Positions 1 to 8,356 of a DNA stretch of 64,000 nt are shown one piece after another. The notes beneath the pieces are model-generated. The model did no database searches. It saw only the letters and a list, made by a program, of their open reading frames with translations, and was not told the origin of the DNA. Both the position numbers and the translations under genes were made by a program. This DNA comes from Alcanivorax sp. (GTDB taxonomy: Bacteria; Pseudomonadota; Gammaproteobacteria; Pseudomonadales; Alcanivoracaceae): NCBI RefSeq assembly GCF_002733835.1, contig NZ_NVWY01000030.1, positions 35,382-99,381 of the forward strand, read 5' to 3'. The number at the start of each line of letters is the position of its first letter. Position 1 is the first letter of the stretch.

Positions 1-877
1 CGCCCTGCACGCCCGGATCAAATTCCTGCAACTGCTGCTCAATGGCAAACTCGATGCCCTGGTAGTAGCACATTTCGAAATGCAGACAATCGCGCTCCTG
101 CAGGCAGCCCCAGTAACGGCCGTAAAGCTGGGTATCGTCGAAGAAATACAGGGCCGCCGCGATGGGCGCCTGGGTGTTGCCATCCCGGGCCAGCACCATC
201 ATCAGCTGGTCCCCTTGCTGCTCAGCCACCGTCGCGAAAAAGGCCTCGTTCAGGTACGGCATCTGCCCGCGCTTGAGGTACGTGCTGGCATAGCAACGGT
301 AGAAAAAGGCCCAGTCATCCGGCTGGATCTCAGCCCCTCGACGCCGTTCCACCTGGATACCCTGCTCCTGAATTCGCCGCCGCTCCTTGCGTAAATTCTT
401 GCGCTTGCGGGACTGAAACCGGGCCAGAAACCCTTCGAAATCGGCATAGTCACGATTGAACCAGCGAAAGTGACAGGCCTGACGGGACACCAGGGGCAGC
501 TCCACCAGCGCCTCGCGGCTTAGCTGGTCTGGAAACAACAAGTGCCAGCCACTGGCCTGTTGCGCTGTCATTTGCTCGCTTACCGCCTGCCAAAGCGCGT
601 CCGGGCTCCAGTCGCCCAGCCAGCGAGGCCCCACCACCGGCGTGAACGGTACCGAGGTCACCAGTTTGGGGTAATAAGCCAGCCCATGGCGTTGATAGGC
701 GTCCGCCCAGCTGAAATCGAATACGTACTCGCCACGGGAATGATTGCGCCCGTACAAGGGCAACCAGGCACCTTCACGCTCCACATGGCAGGGCGACCAG
801 CCGGTCTCGGGGGTGGTGGCGCCGCACTGCTGCAACGCCTGAAAAAAAGCCGGGTTCAGGAATGGATATGACGTCAA
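1..877 (-). CDS. DUF482/COG3146 GNAT-like protein, 3' end cut by window
   Basis: Reading leftwards from a TTG at 877, the frame stays open to the window edge, so the C-terminal part is missing. The first residues read LTSYPFLNPAFFQALQQ, followed by a tGWsPcHv stretch. Near the edge the frame reads CYYQGIEFAIEQQLQEFDPG. Both blocks are typical of the DUF482 (COG3146, peptidoglycan-biosynthesis/N-acyltransferase-like) family of proteobacteria. The start is chosen because GGAG lies about 5 bases upstream of the TTG; the nearby ATG frames stop at once. The family has a FemAB/GNAT-like fold and its biochemical role is not settled. It is divergent from the cold-shock membrane gene. Confidence 0.8.
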   Translation of the reverse strand, partial: MTSYPFLNPAFFQALQQCGATTPETGWSPCHVEREGAWLPLYGRNHSRGEYVFDFSWADAYQRHGLAYYPKLVTSVPFTPVVGPRWLGDWSPDALWQAVSEQMTAQQASGWHLLFPDQLSREALVELPLVSRQACHFRWFNRDYADFEGFLARFQSRKRKNLRKERRRIQEQGIQVERRRGAEIQPDDWAFFYRCYASTYLKRGQMPYLNEAFFATVAEQQGDQLMMVLARDGNTQAPIAAALYFFDDTQLYGRYWGCLQERDCLHFEMCYYQGIEFAIEQQLQEFDPGVQG

Positions 878-1018
878 AATGACTCCAACATGAGTTTCAC
901 CGCCAGCTTGGGTACAATGCCCGGATTGTGCGGCGCCTGACAGTCATTACCGGCAAGCCCTGCCAACAAAAAGGGCAACGGTAACGGGGGTTTTACCCGG
1001 GCACCTTAACCGCGCAAT

Positions 1019-1043
1019 ACCGCCTCGTCATCTGGCGGTTTTT
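1019..1043 (+). terminator. Terminator-like hairpin in the leader of the cold-shock-domain gene
   Basis: ACCGCC (1019-1024) pairs with GGCGGT (1034-1039) across a 9-base loop and is followed by a T run to 1043. It lies 48 bases upstream of the ATG at 1091, inside a roughly 200-base leader. It could end a short upstream transcript or act as an attenuator for the downstream gene. A TACAAT at 913-918 could be a -10 element, but no good -35 is visible. Confidence 0.4.
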
Positions 1044-1090
1044 ATCCTTACTTTTATCACTCATTGCTTAAACAAGGTAACGTCAATTCC

Positions 1091-1699
1091 ATGAATGTCT
1101 CTAAATCGCTGACTATTTTTTACGTCATCGTCACCCTGTTGCTGGCCATCCCTGGCGCCTGGCTTCTGTTTGCGCCGGAAATGGCCCTGGTGACCATCCA
1201 CGAAAACCTGGCCATGATTCAGGTTTCCAACATCCACAGTCAACAAACCGGCCTGGGCCTGTTGCTGGCCGCTGCCGTGAATCTGGTCTGCCTGCTTGGC
1301 GGGCGCCAGCGGCTGCCGCTGCATGTGGCGGTGTTCTTCTACCTGGCCGGCCTGGTAGCCAGCCATGGTAATACCGTTTTCACCCACCAGGCGTGGCTGT
1401 GGATCCCGGTCCTCGCCTACCTGCTGCCGCTGATTCCCTTCAGCAAGCTGGTGCCAGCCAACCTGCCCCTGCCTTCTTTGCCCGGTAGCAATGACCAGCA
1501 GCGCGGTGAAGTGAAGTGGTTCAACCCCAACAAGGGCTTCGGCTTCATTCTTACCGACAGCGGCGAAGAGCTGTTCGTGCACTTCAAAGCGGTACAGAAC
1601 GGCGGCCGCCGCAGCCTGCGCACCGGCACCAAGGTACGTTTCGATACCCGCATGTCCGACCGCGGGGAACAGGCCGATAACGTTTATATCGAGCAATAA
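1091..1699 (+). CDS. Membrane protein with C-terminal cold-shock domain
   Basis: A 202-residue protein. The first ~130 residues hold about four hydrophobic segments. The last ~60 residues form a cold-shock domain: it opens RGEVKWFNPNKGFGFI (RNP1 KGFGFI) and continues ELFVHF (RNP2). Cold-shock domains bind single-stranded RNA or DNA; here it would be tethered at the inner membrane, facing the cytoplasm if the topology has an even number of segments. I chose ATG 1091, with AAGGTAA upstream, over an in-frame TTG at 1064. The long leader with a hairpin is compatible with post-transcriptional control, as in other cold-shock genes. The function of the membrane part is unknown. Confidence 0.82.
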   Translation: MNVSKSLTIFYVIVTLLLAIPGAWLLFAPEMALVTIHENLAMIQVSNIHSQQTGLGLLLAAAVNLVCLLGGRQRLPLHVAVFFYLAGLVASHGNTVFTHQAWLWIPVLAYLLPLIPFSKLVPANLPLPSLPGSNDQQRGEVKWFNPNKGFGFILTDSGEELFVHFKAVQNGGRRSLRTGTKVRFDTRMSDRGEQADNVYIEQ

Positions 1700-1716
1700 A
1701 GCAACATAAGTCGCAT

Positions 1717-1760
1717 CACGCGGCACGCGACAGGCTGCACGCGGCGGCGTGTTGCGTGCC
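1717..1760. repeat. Low-complexity CACGC-type repeat, short inverted pair
   Basis: The stretch is built from degenerate CACGCG-like units. GGCACGCGACA (1722-1732) and TGTTGCGTGCC (1750-1760) form an 11-base inverted repeat with one mismatch. The same unit type recurs as an inverted pair at 11021-11158. It lies between the cold-shock gene and the symporter gene. Confidence 0.5.
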
Positions 1761-1789
1761 ACCTGATTGCCTGCAGCGGAATAACAATA

Positions 1790-3343
1790 ATGACACTAGC
1801 AACGGCTGATTGGGTGGTCCTCGCCGGCTACCTGTGTGTGGTGCTGGGTATCGGCCTCTACTTTTCCCGCCGTAACACCAACACCGAAGAATATTTTGTT
1901 GGCGGTCGCCGCTTCCGTGGCTGGGTGATCGGCCTGTCTCTGGTGGGTACGTCCATCAGCTCCATTACCTTCCTGGCCTACCCCGCCGACGCCTTCAAGA
2001 CCGACTGGCTTCGTTATCTCCCCAACCTGGCCTTGCTGCCGGCCATGCTGGTGGCCGCTTTCGTGTTTCTGCCGTTTTTCCGGCGCGGCAATATGACCAG
2101 CGCCTATGAATTTCTCGAACAACGCTACGGCCCGTCCATTCGTGTGTATGGCGCCGTGGCCTTTCTGGTGGCACAACTGGTGCGTCTGGCCATGATTCTG
2201 TGGCTACTGTCGCTGCTGATCCAGCAGGTCACCGACCTGTCCCCCGCCACCGCCATTGTGCTGGGTGGCCTCTTTGTGGGGTTGTACACCGTGATCGGCG
2301 GCATCGATGCGGTGATCTGGACCGATGTGCTGCAAACCGTGATTCTGCTGCTCGGCGGCATCATCTGCCTGTGGGTGATACTGGATGCACTGCCCGGCGG
2401 CCTGAATCAGGTCTTCGAGCAGGCCGGCAATGCCGGCAAATTTGCGCTGGCACCGTGGGAAAACGGCGCCCCGGGTGACACCTCCTGGTCGTTCTCCCTG
2501 AGCGAAAAAACCGCCACCATGATGTTGCTGATCGGGCTGACCAACTGGCTCACCGAATACTCCAGCAATCAGAACACCGTGCAGCGTTATTGCGCCTCTC
2601 AATCGACCCAAGAAGCACGGCGCGGACTCTGGGTCTACCTGTTCACGGCACTGCCAATCTGGGCGTTTTATATGTTGTTGGGCACCGCACTCTGGGTGTT
2701 CTTTCAGGCATACCCGGACCCGCATGCCAGCGCCATTCTGGCCGGCGATGCCCGGGCGGAAACCCTGATGCCCCATTTCATTACCGGTTACCTGCCCGCC
2801 GGCGTGGCCGGGCTGGTGATCGCCGCAGCCCTGGCGGCGGCAATGAGTTCGCTGGATTCCAGCATCAATTCGATCACCACGGTCAGCGTGGTGGACCTCT
2901 ATCGACGCCACCTGCGCCCCGGCCGCGATGACCGCCACTATTTGAAGGTGGCCTGGGCTATCGCCATCGCCGTCACCGGGTTAATGATTCTCGGCGCGCT
3001 GTGGCTGAACCAGGCGGAGACAAAAACACTGCAGGATACCTCCACCATTCTGGTGTCTCTGCTGGGCGGCGGCATGTTGGGTTTGTATCTGCTGGGGTTC
3101 TTTAGCAAGAAGGGAAATGCGCGAGCAGCCTGGTGCGGCATCGGCTGCACGCTGGTATTCACCGGCTGGACGATTCTGACCAATAACCAGCTTCTGCCGG
3201 AGGCGCTCAGCGCCCCCTTCGATCTGTATTACACCGGCCTGATCGGCAACGTGTTGATGTTCCTGGTCGGCTACCTGGTGGCGCTGCTCTGGCCCGCCGC
3301 CTCGGTGGCACCGCCTGCGTCCTTGCCCGCCTCCGAAGGCTGA
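1790..3343 (+). CDS. Sodium:solute symporter family (SSS) transporter
   Basis: A 517-residue polytopic inner-membrane protein of usual SSS length. The N-terminus has the family pattern: a first helix, then RRNTNTEEYFVGGRR, then GLSLVGTSISSITFLAYP. About 13 hydrophobic segments follow, including AAALAAAMSSLDSSINS, the conserved sodium-site region of TM8 in this family. Such proteins co-transport Na+ with sugars, amino acids, organic acids or other solutes. The substrate cannot be read from sequence. The gene stands alone; its 3' end overlaps the convergent membrane-protein gene by about 70 bases. Confidence 0.9.
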   Translation: MTLATADWVVLAGYLCVVLGIGLYFSRRNTNTEEYFVGGRRFRGWVIGLSLVGTSISSITFLAYPADAFKTDWLRYLPNLALLPAMLVAAFVFLPFFRRGNMTSAYEFLEQRYGPSIRVYGAVAFLVAQLVRLAMILWLLSLLIQQVTDLSPATAIVLGGLFVGLYTVIGGIDAVIWTDVLQTVILLLGGIICLWVILDALPGGLNQVFEQAGNAGKFALAPWENGAPGDTSWSFSLSEKTATMMLLIGLTNWLTEYSSNQNTVQRYCASQSTQEARRGLWVYLFTALPIWAFYMLLGTALWVFFQAYPDPHASAILAGDARAETLMPHFITGYLPAGVAGLVIAAALAAAMSSLDSSINSITTVSVVDLYRRHLRPGRDDRHYLKVAWAIAIAVTGLMILGALWLNQAETKTLQDTSTILVSLLGGGMLGLYLLGFFSKKGNARAAWCGIGCTLVFTGWTILTNNQLLPEALSAPFDLYYTGLIGNVLMFLVGYLVALLWPAASVAPPASLPASEG

Positions 3344-3933
3344 ACCGATGGCTGTGGCGCGGGCATGGCCCGTGCCCGTAGCAGCCGGTCCCGCAATAAC
3401 CAACCTGCCGCCCAACACACCAGCCAAGGGTCGATCAGGTAATCCCACAAATTGTCACTGGTCAGCAAACCGGCGCCAAAGGCGCACTGGGCCGCCACCA
3501 GAATCAGGCAGGACGCATAGGCTCGCATGACCCACGCCAGCAAACCGACCAGCAACAGGGCCGTGCTGAACCCGAAATGGCCAAAGCCCAGCGCGTAGGG
3601 ATCCGCATAGCTGGAGCCCATGCTCATCGGGTAGAACCACAACGCCATCAATACCAGCATCAGGCACGCCGTGCGCAGTTCTCGCACCGGCAGCCAGTAA
3701 TGCCCGGCAACACGATGCTGAATCGCCAACACCGCCAGCAGGCCGGAAGAAATACTGAAACCGGCCAGATAACTCAGCACCCAGGCCCCTGGACCCCACG
3801 GGTAGGGCAACAGGGACCAGACAAAAACCAGGCCGGCCAGAACCCCACGCCCACGCAAGGACAACAGGTTGGCACTGATACGCAACTGCACCGCCACCAG
3901 CACCAGTGCGCAAATCACCAGATCAAGTGACAT
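3271..3933 (-). CDS. Conserved hypothetical membrane protein
   Basis: A 220-residue protein with about six hydrophobic segments and a polar, Ala/Gly-rich tail. I do not recognise the family. Its ATG overlaps the stop codon of the sialidase-like gene (TAATG on the minus strand), so the two are very probably translationally coupled and work together. Its last ~70 bases overlap the 3' end of the symporter gene on the other strand. A membrane partner or anchor for the secreted sialidase-like protein is a possible role, but only by context. Confidence 0.7.
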   Translation of the reverse strand: MSLDLVICALVLVAVQLRISANLLSLRGRGVLAGLVFVWSLLPYPWGPGAWVLSYLAGFSISSGLLAVLAIQHRVAGHYWLPVRELRTACLMLVLMALWFYPMSMGSSYADPYALGFGHFGFSTALLLVGLLAWVMRAYASCLILVAAQCAFGAGLLTSDNLWDYLIDPWLVCWAAGWLLRDRLLRARAMPAPQPSVQPSEAGKDAGGATEAAGQSSATR

Positions 3934-5234
3934 TATCGAGCTCCCTGTTCTGGTTGTTGTTGCGACGCGCCGCCCTCAGAGGCATCCGCTTTCAGCCAGG
4001 CATGGCGGATCGCCGTCTTGTTCCAGGTGTATAGCAAATGCAGGTCCCCGTTACGGGTACGCACCATGTAGGGGTAATCGTACTGAAACTCACACCCTCG
4101 GTCGGGCTCGCACTTGTTGGCTTTTACCCGCTCCAGGAACAGGCGCTGGTCCTCAGGGATCGCTTCACCAACAAATTCATCATCGATCAGGTCAGCAAAC
4201 GCATCCGGTTTCAATGCACTGCCCCGCCATTGCTCGCGATTATGGAAAAACCAGCGATCTTCCCAATGCTGCCCGGCATCACGGGTTTCACGAATACACA
4301 GGTCATCGCGCTCTTCACGATTACAGTTGGTCGCCACCAGCCAGTGCCCCGGCCCCATGGCGACACCCCCCACGGCTGAGCTGGGGTTATCCACCGGCGC
4401 ATATTCCAACGGTGACCAGCGCCAGCCGCCATCGCTGCTGGAAGACTGATACAAATACCCGTTGTTCGGTTCATTCTCATTGCGCAGGAAAGAGACCGCG
4501 TGGTTGCTGTCGTCCACCAGCACCAGCGGCTGAATGGCCTTGCGTCCATGGCCGATGCGGGCCTTGCCGAGGATACGGTTATCCCGGTCCAGGCGCAGGA
4601 TTTCACCAAACTTGCCAATCATCTCGTGGTAGACCGGCAACCCGATAGAACCATCGCTGTAATGGATTGGCGGGGTTTTGACCAGCGTGCTGATATTCAG
4701 GAACGGGGTCGCCACCAATGCCGTATCGAAGTCCCAGCTGGCGCCCAGGTCTGACGATTCCATCACCACCAAACGGCTGGCCGCCCAACCACCAAAGCTC
4801 ACCGCCACCACAAACAGTCGCATGTGACCGTCATCGTCCAGTACCGGAACCGCATTACCCAGTTTGCGAATATGCCGCCCCCAGCCCCGGGAAATCTGCT
4901 CGCGGGTCACGGACACCGTTTCGTCAGACCAGTTCCCGGTTGCGGGATCAAAGATCGCGGAATTAATCGACACATCTGCCGCCCCCTCACGGGTGCCGGC
5001 GAACCAGAAGGCACGTAAACGGCCGTCGGGCAGTTCCAGCATGGAGGCCGCATGCACCATGCGGGTATCCGCATCGGACGCAAACCGGGTTTGCCACTGG
5101 GAATCCGAAGGCACCGGGGCAGGTGCCTCCGCCAGTAACTGTGGGACCGGTTGCCAGAGCCGTGCAGGGGTTGCCGCAAAATAGCCAGCCACCAGGGCTG
5201 CGCCGACCAAAAGATGAAACGCTCGCTTAAGCAT
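3933..5234 (-). CDS. Sialidase/neuraminidase-like secreted protein (BNR/Asp-box family)
   Basis: A 433-residue protein with an N-terminal signal or anchor helix (MLKRAFHLLVGAALVAGYFA). It continues with a six-bladed-propeller type sequence carrying Asp-box motifs: SSDLGASWDF, SSSDGGWRW and TRDAGQHW. The segments GRLRAFWFAGTREG and NPSSAVGGVAM fit the COG4692/BNR_2 predicted neuraminidase family. True sialidase activity is not established for most bacterial members, so the substrate is open. It probably acts in the periplasm or at the surface. It is the first gene of a two-gene operon with the overlapping membrane-protein gene. Confidence 0.8.
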   Translation of the reverse strand: MLKRAFHLLVGAALVAGYFAATPARLWQPVPQLLAEAPAPVPSDSQWQTRFASDADTRMVHAASMLELPDGRLRAFWFAGTREGAADVSINSAIFDPATGNWSDETVSVTREQISRGWGRHIRKLGNAVPVLDDDGHMRLFVVAVSFGGWAASRLVVMESSDLGASWDFDTALVATPFLNISTLVKTPPIHYSDGSIGLPVYHEMIGKFGEILRLDRDNRILGKARIGHGRKAIQPLVLVDDSNHAVSFLRNENEPNNGYLYQSSSSDGGWRWSPLEYAPVDNPSSAVGGVAMGPGHWLVATNCNREERDDLCIRETRDAGQHWEDRWFFHNREQWRGSALKPDAFADLIDDEFVGEAIPEDQRLFLERVKANKCEPDRGCEFQYDYPYMVRTRNGDLHLLYTWNKTAIRHAWLKADASEGGASQQQPEQGAR

Positions 5235-5414
5235 AGGGAATCGTCACAACAGGAATATGCAAATGCTTGTTATTGGGTGATTGATTGGCACAAAACACGC
5301 CGGGCGACAGTCTAGCAGCCGTTCACAAAATTGCCTGCCGTTAATGCGTATTTGCCGCACCGACTGTCAGTTAGCGCGGAGAAACCACAGGGCAAAGCGG
5401 TCAAAATGTGTTCA

Positions 5415-5456
5415 GGCCTATAATGATAATGTCATAATGACGTCGCGTTATAGGCC
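5415..5456 (+). promoter_or_regulatory. Probable promoter with inverted repeat and Fur-box-like half
   Basis: TATAAT (5419-5424) is a perfect -10 hexamer, though no good -35 is seen. It is embedded in GGCCTATAA (5415-5423), which is matched by its exact complement TTATAGGCC (5448-5456). TATAATGATAAT (5419-5430) fits two of the three hexamers of a Fur box. The third hexamer is not conserved, so iron control is only a suggestion. It lies 44-80 bases upstream of the START-domain gene. Confidence 0.4.
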
Positions 5457-5499
5457 CAAATCAATTCCAAGAATAGCGTACAAGGACTCTTCGCCCCCT

Positions 5500-6261
5500 A
5501 TGGACAGGCTTCGACCTTTTTGTCTCAGTTGGCTTCTGCTTGCACTTTCTGCATTGTTCTCTGCCTTTTCCCCGGCATGGTCTGCACCGGTATCCAGTGA
5601 TATTGACCCCGATTGGACACTGGTCAGTGACCGCAATGACATCCAGGTGTACATGAAACACCGGGACGAATCCCGTTTGAAAACGTTTCGTGGCATCACC
5701 CGCTTTACCCTGAACGACGAATATTCTCTGGTCGCCCTGCTGAACGATTATCCTTCGATCCCCAAGTGGCTTCACTTTGTCGATAGCGCAGAAGAATTCG
5801 GTCGCACCAGCCCCCTGGACCGGCAGCTGCGCTTTACCACCCAATTGCCCTGGCCACTGGCCGACCGGGAAGCGGTGCTGCGTGCCAAAGTGACACAGAC
5901 CCTGAATACCGAGCCGGAATCGGTGATGATCACGCTGATTAACCAGCCCGATGCCTTGCCCCCCAACAATAATTACATCCGCTTCCCGGAAATGACCGGG
6001 CTGCTGGGCTTCACCCGGCTGGGCAACCACGAAGTGGAAATGACCTATGAACTGATCCTGGATCCAGGCGGCTACATCCCCGCCTGGATTGCCAATATTC
6101 TGCTTCGCGATGCGCCTTATTTCACACTTGAGCGCCTTCGCCGCATCGTCAACAAGCCGGAGTACCAGAACCATTATTACGACTACATTGATCTGCATGG
6201 CCCCGGCCGCCCGCAAGATGCCAGCCCGCAAGCCGCTCCATCACCTGCTCCCGCCCCGTAA
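5500..6261 (+). CDS. START-domain (lipid-binding) secreted protein
   Basis: I use ATG 5500 (AAGGAC upstream; MDRLRPFCLSWLLLALSALF is a clear signal peptide), giving 253 residues. The longer frame from 5281 would encode an implausible basic leader. After cleavage near AWSAPV the protein has the START/Bet v1-like pattern: WTLVSDRNDIQVYMKHRD, then SIPKWLHFV, then a C-terminal helix. It ends in a Pro/Ala-rich tail. The family binds lipids or other hydrophobic ligands in a helix-grip pocket. A periplasmic lipid-binding role fits the neighbouring PlsC gene on the same strand, but this is inference. Confidence 0.82.
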   Translation: MDRLRPFCLSWLLLALSALFSAFSPAWSAPVSSDIDPDWTLVSDRNDIQVYMKHRDESRLKTFRGITRFTLNDEYSLVALLNDYPSIPKWLHFVDSAEEFGRTSPLDRQLRFTTQLPWPLADREAVLRAKVTQTLNTEPESVMITLINQPDALPPNNNYIRFPEMTGLLGFTRLGNHEVEMTYELILDPGGYIPAWIANILLRDAPYFTLERLRRIVNKPEYQNHYYDYIDLHGPGRPQDASPQAAPSPAPAP

Positions 6262-6367
6262 AGGGGCACCATCAAAACGTAACAAAGTGCTTATCTACCT
6301 GTCATTTTCGGCCAGCCCTCCGCTACTATAGGCTTTCATCTGCGCACAATCCGGAGAGCGGCATCTG

Positions 6368-7114
6368 ATGACAAGGCTGTTTTTCTTTCTCTATAGCTGG
6401 CTGATTTTTGTACCCCTGATGGTGACCACCACTGTGCTTGCGGGGCTGACCTGCCTACTGCTGATTCCCTTTCTACCAGCCGACAAGGTCGCCAAACTCA
6501 GCGCCATTCCCTGGGCAAAGCTCTGCCTGCTTTATAGCGGCGTGCGCGTCGATGTGCAGGGGCGCCATCATCTATTGCCCGGGCAAAGCTACGTGATCGT
6601 CGCCAACCATCTTAGCCAGTTCGATATTTTTGTCCTGTATGGCTACCTGGGCGTGGATTTTCGCTGGGTGATGAAACACGAGCTGCGCAAAATCCCGGTT
6701 ATTGGCATCTGCTGTGAAAAACTCGGCCATGTTTTCATCAACCGCGACAACACCGAAGCTGCCATTGCATCGCTCAATGCGGCCCGGGCACGGCTGGCCA
6801 ACGGCGCCAGCGTGCTGTTCTTTCCTGAAGGCACCCGCAGTCGCGACGGGCAATTAAAACCCTTCAAGAAAGGCGCGTTCAAAATGGCCCAGGAACTGGG
6901 CATGCCGGTATTGCCGGTCACCCTGTCAGGGACCTTCGACATTTTGCCCGCCGGCACCCTGCGGCTTCACCCCGGTGCCAGCGCCCGCCTTATTCTGCAC
7001 CCACCACTCAGCGTGACTGGCAACAGTGACGCTGAACTACAAAACCTGGTCCGCCAAAGCCGGGAAGCGATCGCAACCCCGCTGAGTGACAGCTGCCCCC
7101 AACCATCGCTGTAA
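6368..7114 (+). CDS. 1-acyl-sn-glycerol-3-phosphate acyltransferase (PlsC family)
   Basis: A 248-residue protein with an N-terminal membrane segment. The acyltransferase motifs are in order: motif I NHLSQFD (the NHX4D catalytic pair, about residue 79), then the glycerol-phosphate-binding block FINRDN, then FPEGTRS, then a Pro-containing VLPVTLSGT. The enzyme transfers an acyl chain to the sn-2 position of lysophosphatidate at the inner membrane in phospholipid synthesis. Bacteria of this type often hold several PlsC paralogues, so I give no symbol. It lies 106 bases downstream of the START-domain gene. Confidence 0.9.
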   Translation: MTRLFFFLYSWLIFVPLMVTTTVLAGLTCLLLIPFLPADKVAKLSAIPWAKLCLLYSGVRVDVQGRHHLLPGQSYVIVANHLSQFDIFVLYGYLGVDFRWVMKHELRKIPVIGICCEKLGHVFINRDNTEAAIASLNAARARLANGASVLFFPEGTRSRDGQLKPFKKGAFKMAQELGMPVLPVTLSGTFDILPAGTLRLHPGASARLILHPPLSVTGNSDAELQNLVRQSREAIATPLSDSCPQPSL

Positions 7115-7439
7115 CCAAGGCTAGACCGCAGCGACAGCCCACCGCGTCGCCAATGCCACGACACCAGCACCTTGTCTGACAAGATTGGCCCATTCTGCAG
7201 TGACAAAGTGTCTACACTCGGTCGCCAACTTAAGTTGAAAGTTAAAAGTTCAAAGTTGAACGTGCGGGCAGGTCAGTACCAACCGAACGGATCGACGGCC
7301 GCGAAAAGCCGCGACGGCCTGCTACCTGACATGGCGACGCGGGCCCTGACAACCTCTCTCGCGCGTTTAAACTTTGAACTTTCAACTTGCCACACGCTTA
7401 TACATGCCCTCTCCTGCGGGAGCGGATACAGGAGCCATC
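7115..7439. other. Intergenic region between plsC-like and SDR genes
   Basis: There is no credible gene in these 325 bases. The stretch holds a small palindrome CTTGTCTGACAAG, a segment ACAAAGTGTC..CACTC (7203-7219) that recurs at 12139-12155, and an inverted pair of low-complexity repeats (7232-7266 and 7360-7388). The Shine-Dalgarno sequence of the SDR gene (CAGGAG) is at its end. Confidence 0.5.
7232..7388. repeat. Inverted pair of AAGTTGAAAGTTCAAAG-type repeats
   Basis: The left arm (7232-7266) is made of AAGTTGAAAGTT-AAAAGTTCAAAGTTGAA units. The right arm (7360-7388) reads as the reverse complement, AAGTTGAAAGTTCAAAG followed by TTTAAACGCG. Both arms end in a CGxGCG block on their inner side. 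The spacer is about 93 bases and GC-rich. The architecture is the same as in the other repeat sites of this window. Confidence 0.7.
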
Positions 7440-8279
7440 ATGAAGAATTTCAAAGATAAAGTTGCCGTCATCACCGGTGCCGGCTCCGGCATCGGCCGTG
7501 CCCTGGCCATGGAACTGGCCGCCTCTGGCGCAAAATTGGCTATCTCGGACATTAACGAAGCCGGCCTGAAAGAAACCGCCAACAACCTGAACCTCGGCGA
7601 AGACCGCCTGATGACCAAGATTCTCGACGTGGCCGACCGCCAGGCGTTCTACGATTTCGCCGATGATGTGGTCAACCATTTTGGCCAGGCCAACATGATC
7701 TTCAACAACGCCGGTGTAGCGCTGGGCGCTACCGTGGAAGACATGAACTACGACGACTTCGAGTGGTTGATGAACATCAACTTCTGGGGCGTGGTTTACG
7801 GCACCAAAGCGTTTCTGCCCTACCTGAAGCAGGCCGGTGAAGGGCATATCATCAACATCTCCTCCATCTTTGGCCTGGTTGGCATCCCCACCCAGTCAGC
7901 CTACAACGCGGCCAAGTTCGCGGTGCGCGGTTTCACGGAATCCCTGCGCATCGAGCTGGAAATGGAAGGCAGCCCGGTATCTTGCACCTCCATTCACCCG
8001 GGCGGCATCAAGACCAACATTGCCAAGGCCGCGCGCATGAGCGATGGCGTTGAGCGCATCACCGGTGCCAGCAAGGAGCAATCCATCCAGGATTTCGAGA
8101 AAATGTTCCGCACGACGCCGGAAGAAGCCGCCAGCACCATCCTCAAGGGTGTCCGCGCCAACAAGCGTCGTGTTCTGATTGGCTCAGATGCGGTTGCCGT
8201 CGACACCATGCAACGCCTGTTGCCCACCAGCTACCAGAAGCTGGTCGCTATGGGCCAGAAGTACATGAGCAAGAAGTAA
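7440..8279 (+). CDS. Short-chain dehydrogenase/reductase (SDR)
   Basis: A 279-residue classical SDR. Starting at ATG 7440 (CAGGAG about 6 bases upstream) the protein opens MKNFKDKVAVITGAGSGIGR, with the TGxxxGIG cofactor motif. NNAG follows, and then the catalytic Ser (ISSIFG) and YNAAKFA (YxxxK). It would oxidise or reduce a hydroxyl/keto group with NAD(P)(H) in the cytosol. Similar SDRs in hydrocarbon-degrading bacteria act on fatty alcohols or fatty aldehydes, but the substrate cannot be read here. The upstream repeat pair separates it from the plsC-like gene. Confidence 0.9.
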   Translation: MKNFKDKVAVITGAGSGIGRALAMELAASGAKLAISDINEAGLKETANNLNLGEDRLMTKILDVADRQAFYDFADDVVNHFGQANMIFNNAGVALGATVEDMNYDDFEWLMNINFWGVVYGTKAFLPYLKQAGEGHIINISSIFGLVGIPTQSAYNAAKFAVRGFTESLRIELEMEGSPVSCTSIHPGGIKTNIAKAARMSDGVERITGASKEQSIQDFEKMFRTTPEEAASTILKGVRANKRRVLIGSDAVAVDTMQRLLPTSYQKLVAMGQKYMSKK

Positions 8280-8356
8280 CAGCCAGGGAGTCACGCTTTT
8301 CCCTTGCCAGAAAAAGCCTTTGATGGTGCCATGGCCACTCACTCACAGGAGTAGCC

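Noticed and set aside
5281..5499. Longer START-domain protein from 5281
   Set aside because: It would cross the probable promoter and hide the signal peptide that begins at 5500.
7172..7459. 95-residue frame overlapping the SDR start
   Set aside because: It reads through both repeat arms and has no ribosome-binding site or recognisable product.
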